DNA from: Syntrophorhabdus sp. PtaB.Bin184 | GTDB taxonomy: Bacteria; Desulfobacterota; Syntrophorhabdia; Syntrophorhabdales; Syntrophorhabdaceae | Assembly (NCBI GenBank): GCA_002067555.1 | Contig: MVQQ01000248.1 | Location: forward strand, 1-15,509 | Length of the DNA: 15,509 bases | Reading direction: 5' to 3' | In this document: in pieces, positions 1-6,831 of the stretch | Position numbering within the stretch: position 1 is the first letter of the stretch | Layout of the letters: the number at the start of each line of letters is the position of its first letter | The notes under the pieces: model-generated | What the model saw: the letters and a program-made list of their open reading frames with translations, nothing else | What the model was told of the DNA's origin: nothing | The model's database searches: none | Program-made: the position numbers and the translations under genes

Positions 1-328
1 CGCCAAGTTCCACACGTCGGACCCGACGATGCTGCCGGCCCGGCAGACCTTCGACATGGCGACGCGCACCGCCGCGGAGATCTTTCGCCTCGGCGAGTGG
101 TCGATCAGGGAGGGCCTGAGCCCCGACATCATCCTCATCGACCTCGCACGGCCTGAGTTCGTCCCCAACTTCGACATCCATTCCGACATGGTTTATGCGG
201 CGAACGGCTCCACCGTCGACACCGTCATCTGCATGGGAGAGATTCTCATGGAGAGACGGGTGGTTCCCGGCGAAGAGGAGATCATGGCCAGGGCCGCCGA
301 GACGGCCCGCGACCTCGTCAGAAGATGA
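1..328 (+). CDS. Amidohydrolase, MtaD/SAH deaminase-like (3' end only)
   Basis: This is the C-terminal part (about 108 residues, read in frame from base 2) of a metal-dependent amidohydrolase. The visible portion matches the end of the 5-methylthioadenosine/S-adenosylhomocysteine deaminase and chlorohydrolase-like family. It has a KFHTSDPTMLPARQ segment (loop after the last metal-binding strand), a helix of the MATRTAAEIF type, and the 'PDIILIDLARP' turn that returns to the small beta-sandwich domain. It ends with 'HSDMVYAANGSTVDTVICMG', the usual closing strand pair. The catalytic metal ligands lie upstream of the window, so activity cannot be judged. The family deaminates adenine-type nucleosides of the methionine/SAM salvage route, but related members use other substrates. 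The stop codon overlaps the next gene's ATG in an ATGA junction, so the two are probably co-translated. Confidence 0.8.
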   Translation, partial: AKFHTSDPTMLPARQTFDMATRTAAEIFRLGEWSIREGLSPDIILIDLARPEFVPNFDIHSDMVYAANGSTVDTVICMGEILMERRVVPGEEEIMARAAETARDLVRR

Positions 329-777
329 TATTCGTCTGCGACGTCATGTTGGGAAAGCTTGCCCGGTATCTCAGGACACTGGGCTTCGATGCACCCTATG
401 TGCGTAAGGGGGATGACCCGGCGATCTTTCCCGCGCCATCGGCCGGTTGCGTCCATCTCACGAAGAAACGGGACAGGACAGGCTGCCCCCATACCGTGGT
501 CATCCGTGCGAACAACCCCGGGGACCAGCTTTTGGAGATAAAGGAAATGGTGGAGAGACACGTGGACCCGGCACTCTTCATGACGCGCTGCCTCGACTGC
601 AACGCCCTCCTCATCGACACCCCCAGGGAAGATATCGAACCCTTTATCCCGGAATACATCTACCACCATCACGACCGCTTCAAAACCTGCCCGTCGTGCA
701 GAAAGGTCTACTGGGAGGGTTCCCACGCGGACAAGATGCGGGAACGGATCGAGAAACTCATCAACCGCAACGGTTGA
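325..777 (+). CDS. Mut7-C RNase domain protein (PIN-like fold plus zinc ribbon)
   Basis: This 150-residue stand-alone protein belongs to the Mut7-C family, named after the C-terminal domain of the C. elegans MUT-7 exonuclease. The N-terminal half is PIN-like: an acidic D6 is followed by MLGKLARYLRTLGFD (8-22), then a second strand, HLTKKRD (44-50), with D50. The C-terminal third carries two cysteine pairs, C89/C92 (RCLDCN) and C122/C125 (CPSC). These should bind one zinc and are followed by the family's typical KVYWEGSHADKM segment (127-138). The family is predicted to be an RNase, but the cellular substrate of bacterial members is not established as far as I know. The ATG at 325 overlaps the preceding stop by four bases, and the nth gene starts 29 bases after this stop. 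Confidence 0.85.
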   Translation: MIFVCDVMLGKLARYLRTLGFDAPYVRKGDDPAIFPAPSAGCVHLTKKRDRTGCPHTVVIRANNPGDQLLEIKEMVERHVDPALFMTRCLDCNALLIDTPREDIEPFIPEYIYHHHDRFKTCPSCRKVYWEGSHADKMRERIEKLINRNG

Positions 778-806
778 CGGACCAACGGGAATGTGAGGCA
801 AGGCAC

Positions 807-1469
807 ATGAGAAAGGAATTCCCCTTTGACGAGATGATTGCGGGTCTGACGGGCTTTTTCCCCGAGGAGTCGGCGCCCATTATCACCCGCATATCCCGCG
901 GGGAGACGGGCGATCCTTTCGTGGTGCTTGTCGGGACGCTCCTCAGTCTGCGAACGAAGGACGAAACGACAGAGAAGGTGATGGAGACCCTCATCCCTCG
1001 GGCCCGAACCCCCCGGGAACTCCTGGGCATCCCCGACGGAGAGCTGGAGAGGATGATCTATCCCGTTGGTTTCTACCGGAACAAGGCGAAGGTCCTCAAG
1101 GAGGTCGCCCGGACCATCATCGACAGGTACGATGGAAAGGTCCCCGACACGATCGAGGAGCTTCTCTCCATGCGGGGGATAGGCCGCAAGACGGCGAACC
1201 TTGTCGTCACCGAAGGATACGGAAAGCCGGGCATCTGCGTGGATACGCACGTCCACAGGATATCGAACAGACTGGGCATCGTCTCGACGAAAACCCCCCA
1301 CGCCACGGAAGACGCCCTGAGACGGGTACTGCCCGGCCGGTACTGGATCGTCTACAACTCCCTGCTCGTCACCTTCGGCAAGCGGATCTGTACCCCCCTG
1401 TCGCCGAAGTGCAGCGAATGCCCCATCGCGAACCTCTGTGCGAGAAAGGGCGTGACGAGGTCGAGATGA
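807..1469 (+). CDS. nth: Endonuclease III (DNA glycosylase/AP lyase)
   Basis: This 220-residue enzyme excises oxidised pyrimidines and cleaves abasic sites in base-excision repair. The helix-hairpin-helix segment LLSMRGIGRKTANLVV (119-134) contains the catalytic lysine K128. The catalytic aspartate is D146 in VDTHVHRI. The C-terminus carries the [4Fe-4S] ligands C195, C202, C205 and C211 with the canonical C-X6-C-X2-C-X5-C spacing. The reading frame is open back to 447, but that extension lies inside the preceding Mut7-C gene. I place the start at the ATG at 807, where MRKEFPFDEMI begins at the length normal for the family (about 210-220 residues) and GAGG/AAGG-type ribosome-binding sequence lies just upstream. 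The N-terminal motif reads LLSLRTKD, where E. coli has LLSAQATD. This variant occurs in other bacterial and archaeal Nth proteins. Confidence 0.95.
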   Translation: MRKEFPFDEMIAGLTGFFPEESAPIITRISRGETGDPFVVLVGTLLSLRTKDETTEKVMETLIPRARTPRELLGIPDGELERMIYPVGFYRNKAKVLKEVARTIIDRYDGKVPDTIEELLSMRGIGRKTANLVVTEGYGKPGICVDTHVHRISNRLGIVSTKTPHATEDALRRVLPGRYWIVYNSLLVTFGKRICTPLSPKCSECPIANLCARKGVTRSR

Positions 1470-1524
1470 CGGGACGGCCGCCGCAACGATCTCTCCCCGC
1501 GCATCACCCGGCACACCCGCGGCG

Positions 1525-1553
1525 TTGACAGCCCGGTATCGCAATGATATATT
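1525..1553 (+). promoter_or_regulatory. Strong sigma70-type promoter for the envelope operon
   Basis: A perfect -35 hexamer TTGACA (1525-1530) is followed by a 17-base spacer and TATATT (1548-1553), one mismatch from the consensus -10. The expected transcription start is near 1560, about 30 bases ahead of the glycosyltransferase ATG at 1592. This is the only clear promoter in the gap after nth. Its -10 region overlaps an in-frame ATG at 1544, which argues against that ATG being the real start. It is predicted from sequence alone. Confidence 0.7.
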
Positions 1554-1591
1554 CAACGAGTCCCTTTAAAGGCGATGGCGCGCCGCACCCC

Positions 1592-2560
1592 ATGAAAAAG
1601 ATACTTTTCTACACCCACAACATATTCACAAAAGAAAATCCTGTGGGATACAGGATCCAGCAGTACTTCCCATATCTCGAGGAAAGGGGTTTCAAGGTCT
1701 CCCTCCTGACAACGAAGGCGGATTTCGGCACCGTGCTCAGGACCGCATCGCGGTCCGACGTCGTCGTTGTGCAAAGGCTTCTCCCGAGCCCCATGAAGCT
1801 CTCCCTCCTGAAGGTATTCGCGAAGAAGATGGTTTACGATTTCGATGACGCCGTCATGTATGGAAGCAAGGGCGAGAGCGCGACGAGAAGAAAGAGGTTC
1901 GCCGCCATCGTCAGGGCCTCGAAGGCGGTCCTCTGCGGAAACTCCTTCCTCATGGAAGAGGCCGGCAGATACAGGGATTCCGGCATCCACTACATGCCCA
2001 CAACCGTGGACATCGACGAATACCCGGTGAAGGTCCACGAAGAGCGAAAAACCTTCGTCGTCGGATGGATCGGGACGAGTTCCACGCTGAGATACCTCGA
2101 CGGCATCAGGGAGCTTATCCTTTCCATCACCGAAATGGAGGGGCTCGAGTTCAGGGTCATCGCCGACAGGCCCTTCGGTGTCGAGAAAAGGGGAATAACC
2201 TTTCAAAGATGGAACAAGGAAAGGGAAAAGGCGATGCTCCTCGATCTCGACATGGGCATCATGCCCGCCGAGGACGACCTCTGGTCCCGGGGTAAATGCG
2301 GGCTGAAACTGATCCAGTACATGGCGATGGGGCTCCCTTCGCTCACAAACCCCGTCGGCGTCTCGAAGGAGATCGTGACGGACGGTGTGAACGGGTTCCT
2401 GAGGGCCGATATGAGGGGATGGGAAGAGGCCATAGGGGCGCTCGGCTCCGACGTGGCCCTTCGCCGGCAGATCGGTGCGGCGGCGCGGCAGACAGCGGTG
2501 GAAAGATATTCGCTGCAGCTCTGGGGCAAAAGGTTCGCGGGGATCATGGACACCCTATGA
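1592..2560 (+). CDS. Glycosyltransferase, GT-B fold, GT4-like
   Basis: This 322-residue glycosyltransferase probably acts on LPS core or another surface glycan. The N-terminal Rossmann domain starts MKKILFYTHN and includes GFKVSLLTTKAD (33-44) and YDFDDAVM (82-89). The C-terminal donor-binding domain begins around VVGWIGTSST (156-165). It holds GKCGLKLIQYMAMGLPSLTN (234-253) and SKEIVTDGVNGF (258-269), which correspond to the nucleotide-sugar site of GT4 enzymes. The classical E-x7-E pair is altered, since the first glutamate position falls in the GKCGLK segment, as in a recognisable subgroup of the family. An in-frame ATG lies upstream at 1544, but the predicted promoter -10 covers it, so I use the ATG at 1592. 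No strong Shine-Dalgarno sequence precedes it. The stop overlaps the next gene in an ATGA junction. The sugar and acceptor cannot be read from the sequence. Confidence 0.85.
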   Translation: MKKILFYTHNIFTKENPVGYRIQQYFPYLEERGFKVSLLTTKADFGTVLRTASRSDVVVVQRLLPSPMKLSLLKVFAKKMVYDFDDAVMYGSKGESATRRKRFAAIVRASKAVLCGNSFLMEEAGRYRDSGIHYMPTTVDIDEYPVKVHEERKTFVVGWIGTSSTLRYLDGIRELILSITEMEGLEFRVIADRPFGVEKRGITFQRWNKEREKAMLLDLDMGIMPAEDDLWSRGKCGLKLIQYMAMGLPSLTNPVGVSKEIVTDGVNGFLRADMRGWEEAIGALGSDVALRRQIGAAARQTAVERYSLQLWGKRFAGIMDTL

Positions 2561-3978
2561 AAGACCCTGATGGATTGACGATCGCCAGCATGAACGGCAT
2601 CGAGTGGCACCTCGAGGACAGGGGGCTCATTGAGGTCCTGCGGCCCTTCTCCCACGGAGGAGGGGAACGCAGGCTCTATGGCACCTATCCCTTCAGGGCC
2701 GGAAGGGTGTTCGTCAAGTCCTTCCTGGAGAAGGGCCTCCTCGGCGCGATACGCAACAGAGTGCATCCCCGGGGACGTGTCGAGTATCTCATGAGCCGGA
2801 GACTCGCCTCTCTCGGGATATCGACGCCGGCGTCCTACGGCTATGGGTCGGGACCGGGGACCTCCTGCGTCGTCCACGAATACATCGAAGGGGAAAGTTT
2901 CATAGATGCCTTCCACAGGTCCGGTGACCGGGGAAAGCTCATCTCGGCACTCGCGGAGCTGCTCAAAACGCTGGAAAAACACCATGTCCTTCACAACGAC
3001 CTCCACCTGAACAACGTGCTCGTCTCCAGGGACCGACTCTACCTGATCGACCTCCACAAGATGAAGGTAAAGGGATCTTTCACCGGTGGCGACGAGATCT
3101 CTAACCTCTCCCACGCGCTTGCCATGGCCTACTGGACGATGACCCCTGACGAAAAGGAGACGTTCTTCCGGTGCTATGGAAACGAGGGAATACGGGACGA
3201 AGCGGAGCAGGCCCTCAGGGCCATGCACATGAGATGGATCCTGAGAAAGCAGCGCCGCGCCTTCGAGAACACGTCGAAGACACGCCGGGAGGGCAGGCAC
3301 CTCTGTGTCATCGGCAGAGAGAACAGTGGTCGCGGGGCCTACATCGAGACCATAAAAAAGGATGCGAAGGTCACCGTCAAGAGGTATACCGACCACGTGA
3401 GGAAGGTATACCGCAGCAGGAGGAGGCTCAGGCGTGCCTGGAAGGCACACATCGCCCTTGTCTACCTGAACCTTCCCCTGATCCCGGAGACCTTCCGCCT
3501 CGCCATGCCCACCCTCTTCAGGCGCGGGTACATTGCCATGGAGGACCTTGGCGGACGGGGCGAGGAACTGGACCGCCACGTGGACAGGGTGTATGACGGG
3601 GCCTCCGGCGGACAGAGGAAGGCCCTGGCAGACTCCCTCGCCCTCTTCCTCAAGGGGGCGCTGAGAACAGGAGTTGTCCACCGTGATCTGAAGGCCTGCA
3701 ACGTGTTCAGACTGGACGACGGTACGTTCCGTCTCCTCGACGTCGAGGACATCACCTTTCGGCAGGCGGACGGGGAGGTTCTCCACCGTATGCTCCTTCA
3801 GCTCAACACCACGCTGCCGAGGAGGATCGGGCCGCGGGACAGGCTGAGATTCCTTGCCAGGCTCACGTCTTCATCGGGTGTCGACAAGAGGCTACTTCTC
3901 GAGAAAGTGGCCCGGGACTCCGCCGGACGAGAGATCGTCTACCAGGGAATGGAAGGGCTCAGGATCGAATCCTGGTGA
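2557..3978 (+). CDS. Tandem double kinase-like protein (LPS-core/InaA-WaaP type)
   Basis: This 473-residue protein has two protein-kinase-like domains in a row. Domain 1 (about 15-235) has VFVKSF with K54, a helix glutamate E76, the catalytic loop HNDLHLNNVL (H146, D148, N153) and a metal-binding LIDLH (D165). Domain 2 (about 250-473) has VTVKRY (K275), HRDLKACNVF (H375, D377, N382) and LLDVED (D395). Its helix segment SRRRLRRAWKAH lacks the usual glutamate, like the RSW form seen in InaA-type kinases. Both catalytic sets therefore look complete apart from that helix. The nearest known group is the WaaP/KdkA/InaA lipopolysaccharide kinase superfamily, usually single-domain and about 230-280 residues long. 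The upstream glycosyltransferase and the downstream lipid A genes suggest phosphorylation of LPS core or Kdo, which is an inference. The start at 2557 forms an ATGA overlap. The open frame upstream runs inside the glycosyltransferase gene. Confidence 0.75.
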   Translation: MKDPDGLTIASMNGIEWHLEDRGLIEVLRPFSHGGGERRLYGTYPFRAGRVFVKSFLEKGLLGAIRNRVHPRGRVEYLMSRRLASLGISTPASYGYGSGPGTSCVVHEYIEGESFIDAFHRSGDRGKLISALAELLKTLEKHHVLHNDLHLNNVLVSRDRLYLIDLHKMKVKGSFTGGDEISNLSHALAMAYWTMTPDEKETFFRCYGNEGIRDEAEQALRAMHMRWILRKQRRAFENTSKTRREGRHLCVIGRENSGRGAYIETIKKDAKVTVKRYTDHVRKVYRSRRRLRRAWKAHIALVYLNLPLIPETFRLAMPTLFRRGYIAMEDLGGRGEELDRHVDRVYDGASGGQRKALADSLALFLKGALRTGVVHRDLKACNVFRLDDGTFRLLDVEDITFRQADGEVLHRMLLQLNTTLPRRIGPRDRLRFLARLTSSSGVDKRLLLEKVARDSAGREIVYQGMEGLRIESW

Positions 3979-4035
3979 CACTCGCTTTTTTACCTTTACA
4001 AAGAGTAGGTTTTTTTGGTAATTTTGCAAAACATT
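3979..4035 (+). promoter_or_regulatory. AT-rich spacer before bamA, possible weak promoter/terminator
   Basis: This is the only sizeable gap inside the envelope operon and it is strikingly AT-rich compared with its GC-rich surroundings. It contains a TTTACA hexamer (3995-4000, one mismatch from the -35 consensus), but no good -10 follows at 16-18 bases. It can also form a weak hairpin: ACTC (3980-3983) with GAGT (4003-4006), and TTT with AAA across a GC bulge. A seven-T run (4010-4016) begins three bases after the stem. This could be an internal promoter, an attenuator, or simply an A/T-rich leader that helps initiation at bamA. The evidence is weak for each. Confidence 0.3.
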
Positions 4036-6285
4036 ATGAAAAAATTGAAGTGTGTCATCCTCCTCCTCCTGATGCTGTGCCTGCCTGTCCTGATAGAGGC
4101 CCAGGAACCCGAAAGGGTTGCCAGGATCGAGATCACCGGTAACGAACGCGTCGACACCGCTGTCATATCCAACAACATCAAGACAAAGGAAGGTGACGCA
4201 TACAGCCTCGACAAGCTCCGCGAGGACATGAAGAACGTATACAGGACGGGTTTCTTCAGCGACGTCCAGATAGACATAAAAGACACCGACAAGGGCAAGG
4301 CCGTCACCTTCGTCGTCATCGAAAGACCCCCCGTGAAGGACATCCTCATGACGGGGAACAAGAAGATCAAGACCGATGATCTCAAGGAGAAGCTGAAGAT
4401 CAAGACCGGTACCGTCCTCAACACCGAAAAGGTCAAAGAAAGCATGGACGAGATGCGGAAGCTCTATGCCAGCAAGGGCTACTACGCCGCGAAGATCACC
4501 TACGAAATAGACTACGGCGAGAAGTACGAAGCCACGGTGAACTTCGTGATAGACGAACCGCAAATATCCTACGTGAGGAAGATCGCCTTCACGGGCAACA
4601 AGAGCTTCAAGGACGGCAAGCTGCAGGGCTACATGCAAACCAAGGAAAAAGGCTGGTTCTCGTGGTTCACAGGATCGGGCATACTCGACGAAGATGTCCT
4701 CCAGGAAGACCGCCGGAACCTCGAGGCCTTCTACCATGATAACGGCTACACCAAGGTCCGCGTGGGCGCGCCCGATATCCAGCTCTCCAAGGACGGCAAG
4801 AGCATCTCCATCACGATACCCGTCGAGGAAGGGGTCAAACACACCGTCGGGACCATCGATTTCGCGGGAGACATCATCTTCCCCCGGGAAGAGCTCCTCG
4901 AAAAGATCAAGACGAAGCAGGGCAAGCTCTTCAGGACCACCGTCTTTTACGAGGACGTCCTCACGCTGACGGACCTCTACCAGGATAAAGGGTACGCCTT
5001 TACCGACGTCGCTCCGCTCACCACCATCGACGATGCCAACCATGTCGTCAATGTCACCTTCCAGGTCGCGAAGAACCAGGAGGTTTACTTCAACAGGATA
5101 AACATCATCGGGAACACGAGGACCCGTGACAAGGTCGTGCGCAGGGAGCTGAAATTCGCCGAGGGCGACCGCTTCTCCATCACCGCCATCAAGGACAGCA
5201 AGAAGAAGCTGAAGAACACCACCTTCTTCAAGGACACCGATTTCAAGGTCGTCAAGACCGATGATCCCAGAAAGGTCAACATCGACCTCGGCATCGAGGA
5301 GAAACCCACGGGTACCTTCAGTGTCGGTGCCGGTTACAGCACGGCTGAAAAGGTGATCGTCTCCGGGGCGGTCTCGGAAGAGAACTTCCTCGGCACCGGC
5401 CGGAGGATCGTCCTCGAAGCCGCCCTCAGCAGCTACACGAACGAGTTCCGCTTGAGCTACCTTGAACCGTACATCTTCGACAAGAAGCTCTCGGCAGGGA
5501 TCAGCCTCTTCAATTTCAAACGCTACATGGATACATACGACTACAAGAGAACGGGCGGCAACGTATCTCTCATCAAACCCCTCACCGATGACGTGAAGGG
5601 AACCATCATGTACCGGCTTGAGGAGATCGACGTCACGAACGTCACCACCGACGCCAGCACCTACATCAGGGAACAGTCCGGCTCGAGCCTGACAAGCAGC
5701 ATGACCTTCAGCCTCAACAAGAACACGATTGACGATGTCATGAACCCCACGAAGGGTATCAACAGCGGCATATCCACGGAAATAGCCGGCGGCCCCTTCG
5801 GCGCTGACAACAAGTTCTGGTCCCTCACCGGTTTCTACGGCAGGTACTTCCCCATCAACTTCTGGGACAGCTGCTTCTTCGTGAAAGGCACTGCGGGAGC
5901 TATAAGAGGCTACAGCGGCGACGAGGTGCCCATCACCGAGAAGTACTACGTCGGCGGCATCAGTTCGATCCGCGGTTTCAGGTACGGCGAGGCCGGTCCC
6001 ATGGACGAGAACGACGAACCCATCGGCGCGAAGAACCAGATGTACTTCAACTTCGAATGGATATTCCCCATCTACAAGCCGGCAGGCGTGAAGGGGGTCC
6101 TCTTCACCGATACCGGCGCCGGTTTTGACAATTTCGACAGCCTGCGGATGCGGTCGTCGGCAGGCTTCGGCATACGCTGGTTCTCCCCCATGGGTCCCAT
6201 CCGCCTGGAACTCGGATTCAACCTCAACCCCAAGGAAAACGAGAGGAAAAGTCTCTTCGATTTTGCCATCGGCACCCAATATTAG
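4036..6285 (+). CDS. bamA: BamA, outer-membrane protein assembly factor (Omp85)
   Basis: This 749-residue core subunit of the BAM complex folds and inserts beta-barrel proteins into the outer membrane. A signal peptide (residues 1-22, cleavage after IEA) is followed by five POTRA domains at roughly 27-96, 97-174, 178-266, 269-347 and 350-424. Each shows the family pattern of an 'I.F.GN' strand near its start. Examples are IEITGNERVD (31-40), DILMTGNKK (102-110), IAFTGNKSF (183-191) and INIIGNTRT (355-363). The barrel (about 428-749) contains the conserved loop-6 motif IRGF (645-648) and ends in an aromatic residue, Y749, consistent with a terminal beta signal. The frame is open to a TTG at 4015, but the ATG at 4036 directly precedes the signal peptide. 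It heads the bamA-skp-lpxD-fabZ-lpxA block common in Gram-negatives. Confidence 0.97.
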   Translation: MKKLKCVILLLLMLCLPVLIEAQEPERVARIEITGNERVDTAVISNNIKTKEGDAYSLDKLREDMKNVYRTGFFSDVQIDIKDTDKGKAVTFVVIERPPVKDILMTGNKKIKTDDLKEKLKIKTGTVLNTEKVKESMDEMRKLYASKGYYAAKITYEIDYGEKYEATVNFVIDEPQISYVRKIAFTGNKSFKDGKLQGYMQTKEKGWFSWFTGSGILDEDVLQEDRRNLEAFYHDNGYTKVRVGAPDIQLSKDGKSISITIPVEEGVKHTVGTIDFAGDIIFPREELLEKIKTKQGKLFRTTVFYEDVLTLTDLYQDKGYAFTDVAPLTTIDDANHVVNVTFQVAKNQEVYFNRINIIGNTRTRDKVVRRELKFAEGDRFSITAIKDSKKKLKNTTFFKDTDFKVVKTDDPRKVNIDLGIEEKPTGTFSVGAGYSTAEKVIVSGAVSEENFLGTGRRIVLEAALSSYTNEFRLSYLEPYIFDKKLSAGISLFNFKRYMDTYDYKRTGGNVSLIKPLTDDVKGTIMYRLEEIDVTNVTTDASTYIREQSGSSLTSSMTFSLNKNTIDDVMNPTKGINSGISTEIAGGPFGADNKFWSLTGFYGRYFPINFWDSCFFVKGTAGAIRGYSGDEVPITEKYYVGGISSIRGFRYGEAGPMDENDEPIGAKNQMYFNFEWIFPIYKPAGVKGVLFTDTGAGFDNFDSLRMRSSAGFGIRWFSPMGPIRLELGFNLNPKENERKSLFDFAIGTQY

Positions 6286-6287
6286 TC

Positions 6288-6293
6288 AGGAGG
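6288..6293 (+). promoter_or_regulatory. Consensus Shine-Dalgarno of skp
   Basis: A perfect AGGAGG lies four bases ahead of the ATG at 6298 and starts two bases after the bamA stop. It is the strongest ribosome-binding site in the cluster. It fits a chaperone that must be made in high amounts, and it lets skp be translated independently of bamA. Confidence 0.8.
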
Positions 6294-6297
6294 TTTT

Positions 6298-6831
6298 ATG
6301 AAACGCTTTATCACGGTCTTTTTTGTCGTAGCCGTTCTTTTGACACCCCTTGCGGCGATGAGCCAGTCGGTCAGCGTCGCATACATAGACCTGCAGAAAG
6401 TCATGCTTGAATCGGACCAGGGCAAACAGATACGGGCCATTCTCACACAGGACGCCGAGAGGCTGAAAAAGAACCTCGATGGCAGGCAGGCCGAACTCCA
6501 GAGGCTCAAGGACGCCTTTGAGAAACAGGGCGCCACCATCACGCCGGAAGCCAGGGCCGACAAGGAAAAACAGTACCAGGCAAAGCTCAAGGATTACCAG
6601 AGGCTGTACAACGATTACCAGACCGAGCTCCAGCAAAAGGACATGGAATACACCCAGAAGGTCCTCAAGGAGGTTGAAGACGTGGTGCGCACTCTCGGTG
6701 AAAAGGAAAAATACTCCCTCATACTCGAGAAGAGCCAGGCTGGCATCCTTTATGCGACTCCCGCCATAGACATCACGGGCAAGGTCATCACACTCTTCAA
6801 CGAGGCGGCCAAAAAGAAACCTCTCAAGTAA
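6298..6831 (+). CDS. skp: Skp/OmpH family periplasmic chaperone
   Basis: This 177-residue periplasmic chaperone should bind unfolded outer-membrane proteins in transit to BamA. A signal peptide covers residues 1 to about 22 (KRF, a hydrophobic stretch, then LAAMSQS). The mature protein opens with SVAYIDLQKVMLES (25-38), the typical first strand and helix of OmpH proteins. A long charged helical region (about 45-135, rich in K, E and Q) should form the coiled-coil tentacle of the trimer. The chain returns to the body with EKYSLILEKSQAGILYA (136-152) and DITGKVITLFN (158-168). It sits directly after bamA, the usual place. The TAA stop shares one base with the lpxD ATG (TAATG), implying coupled translation. 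Confidence 0.95.
   Translation: MKRFITVFFVVAVLLTPLAAMSQSVSVAYIDLQKVMLESDQGKQIRAILTQDAERLKKNLDGRQAELQRLKDAFEKQGATITPEARADKEKQYQAKLKDYQRLYNDYQTELQQKDMEYTQKVLKEVEDVVRTLGEKEKYSLILEKSQAGILYATPAIDITGKVITLFNEAAKKKPLK

Noticed and set aside
447..806. N-terminal extension of endonuclease III
   Set aside because: The extension overlaps the Mut7-C gene in another frame and has no family similarity. The ATG at 807 gives the normal length.
1463..1493. Possible terminator after nth (GAGAT/ATCTC pair)
   Set aside because: The stem is only five base pairs with a long loop and no T run follows, so it is not a credible intrinsic terminator.
2296..2556. N-terminal extension of the tandem kinase
   Set aside because: It lies wholly within the glycosyltransferase gene and is arginine/glycine-rich shadow sequence. 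The ATGA overlap at 2557 is the natural start.
2203..3786. 527-codon open frame on the - strand opposite the tandem kinase gene
   Set aside because: Mirror of a GC-rich coding frame in the same register. No recognisable fold, and no promoter or ribosome site pointing that way.
3892..6279. 795-codon open frame on the - strand opposite bamA
   Set aside because: It is in the same codon register as bamA, where antisense stops need TTA, CTA or TCA codons that this GC-rich gene avoids. The protein is low in recognisable motifs, and bamA itself is unmistakable.
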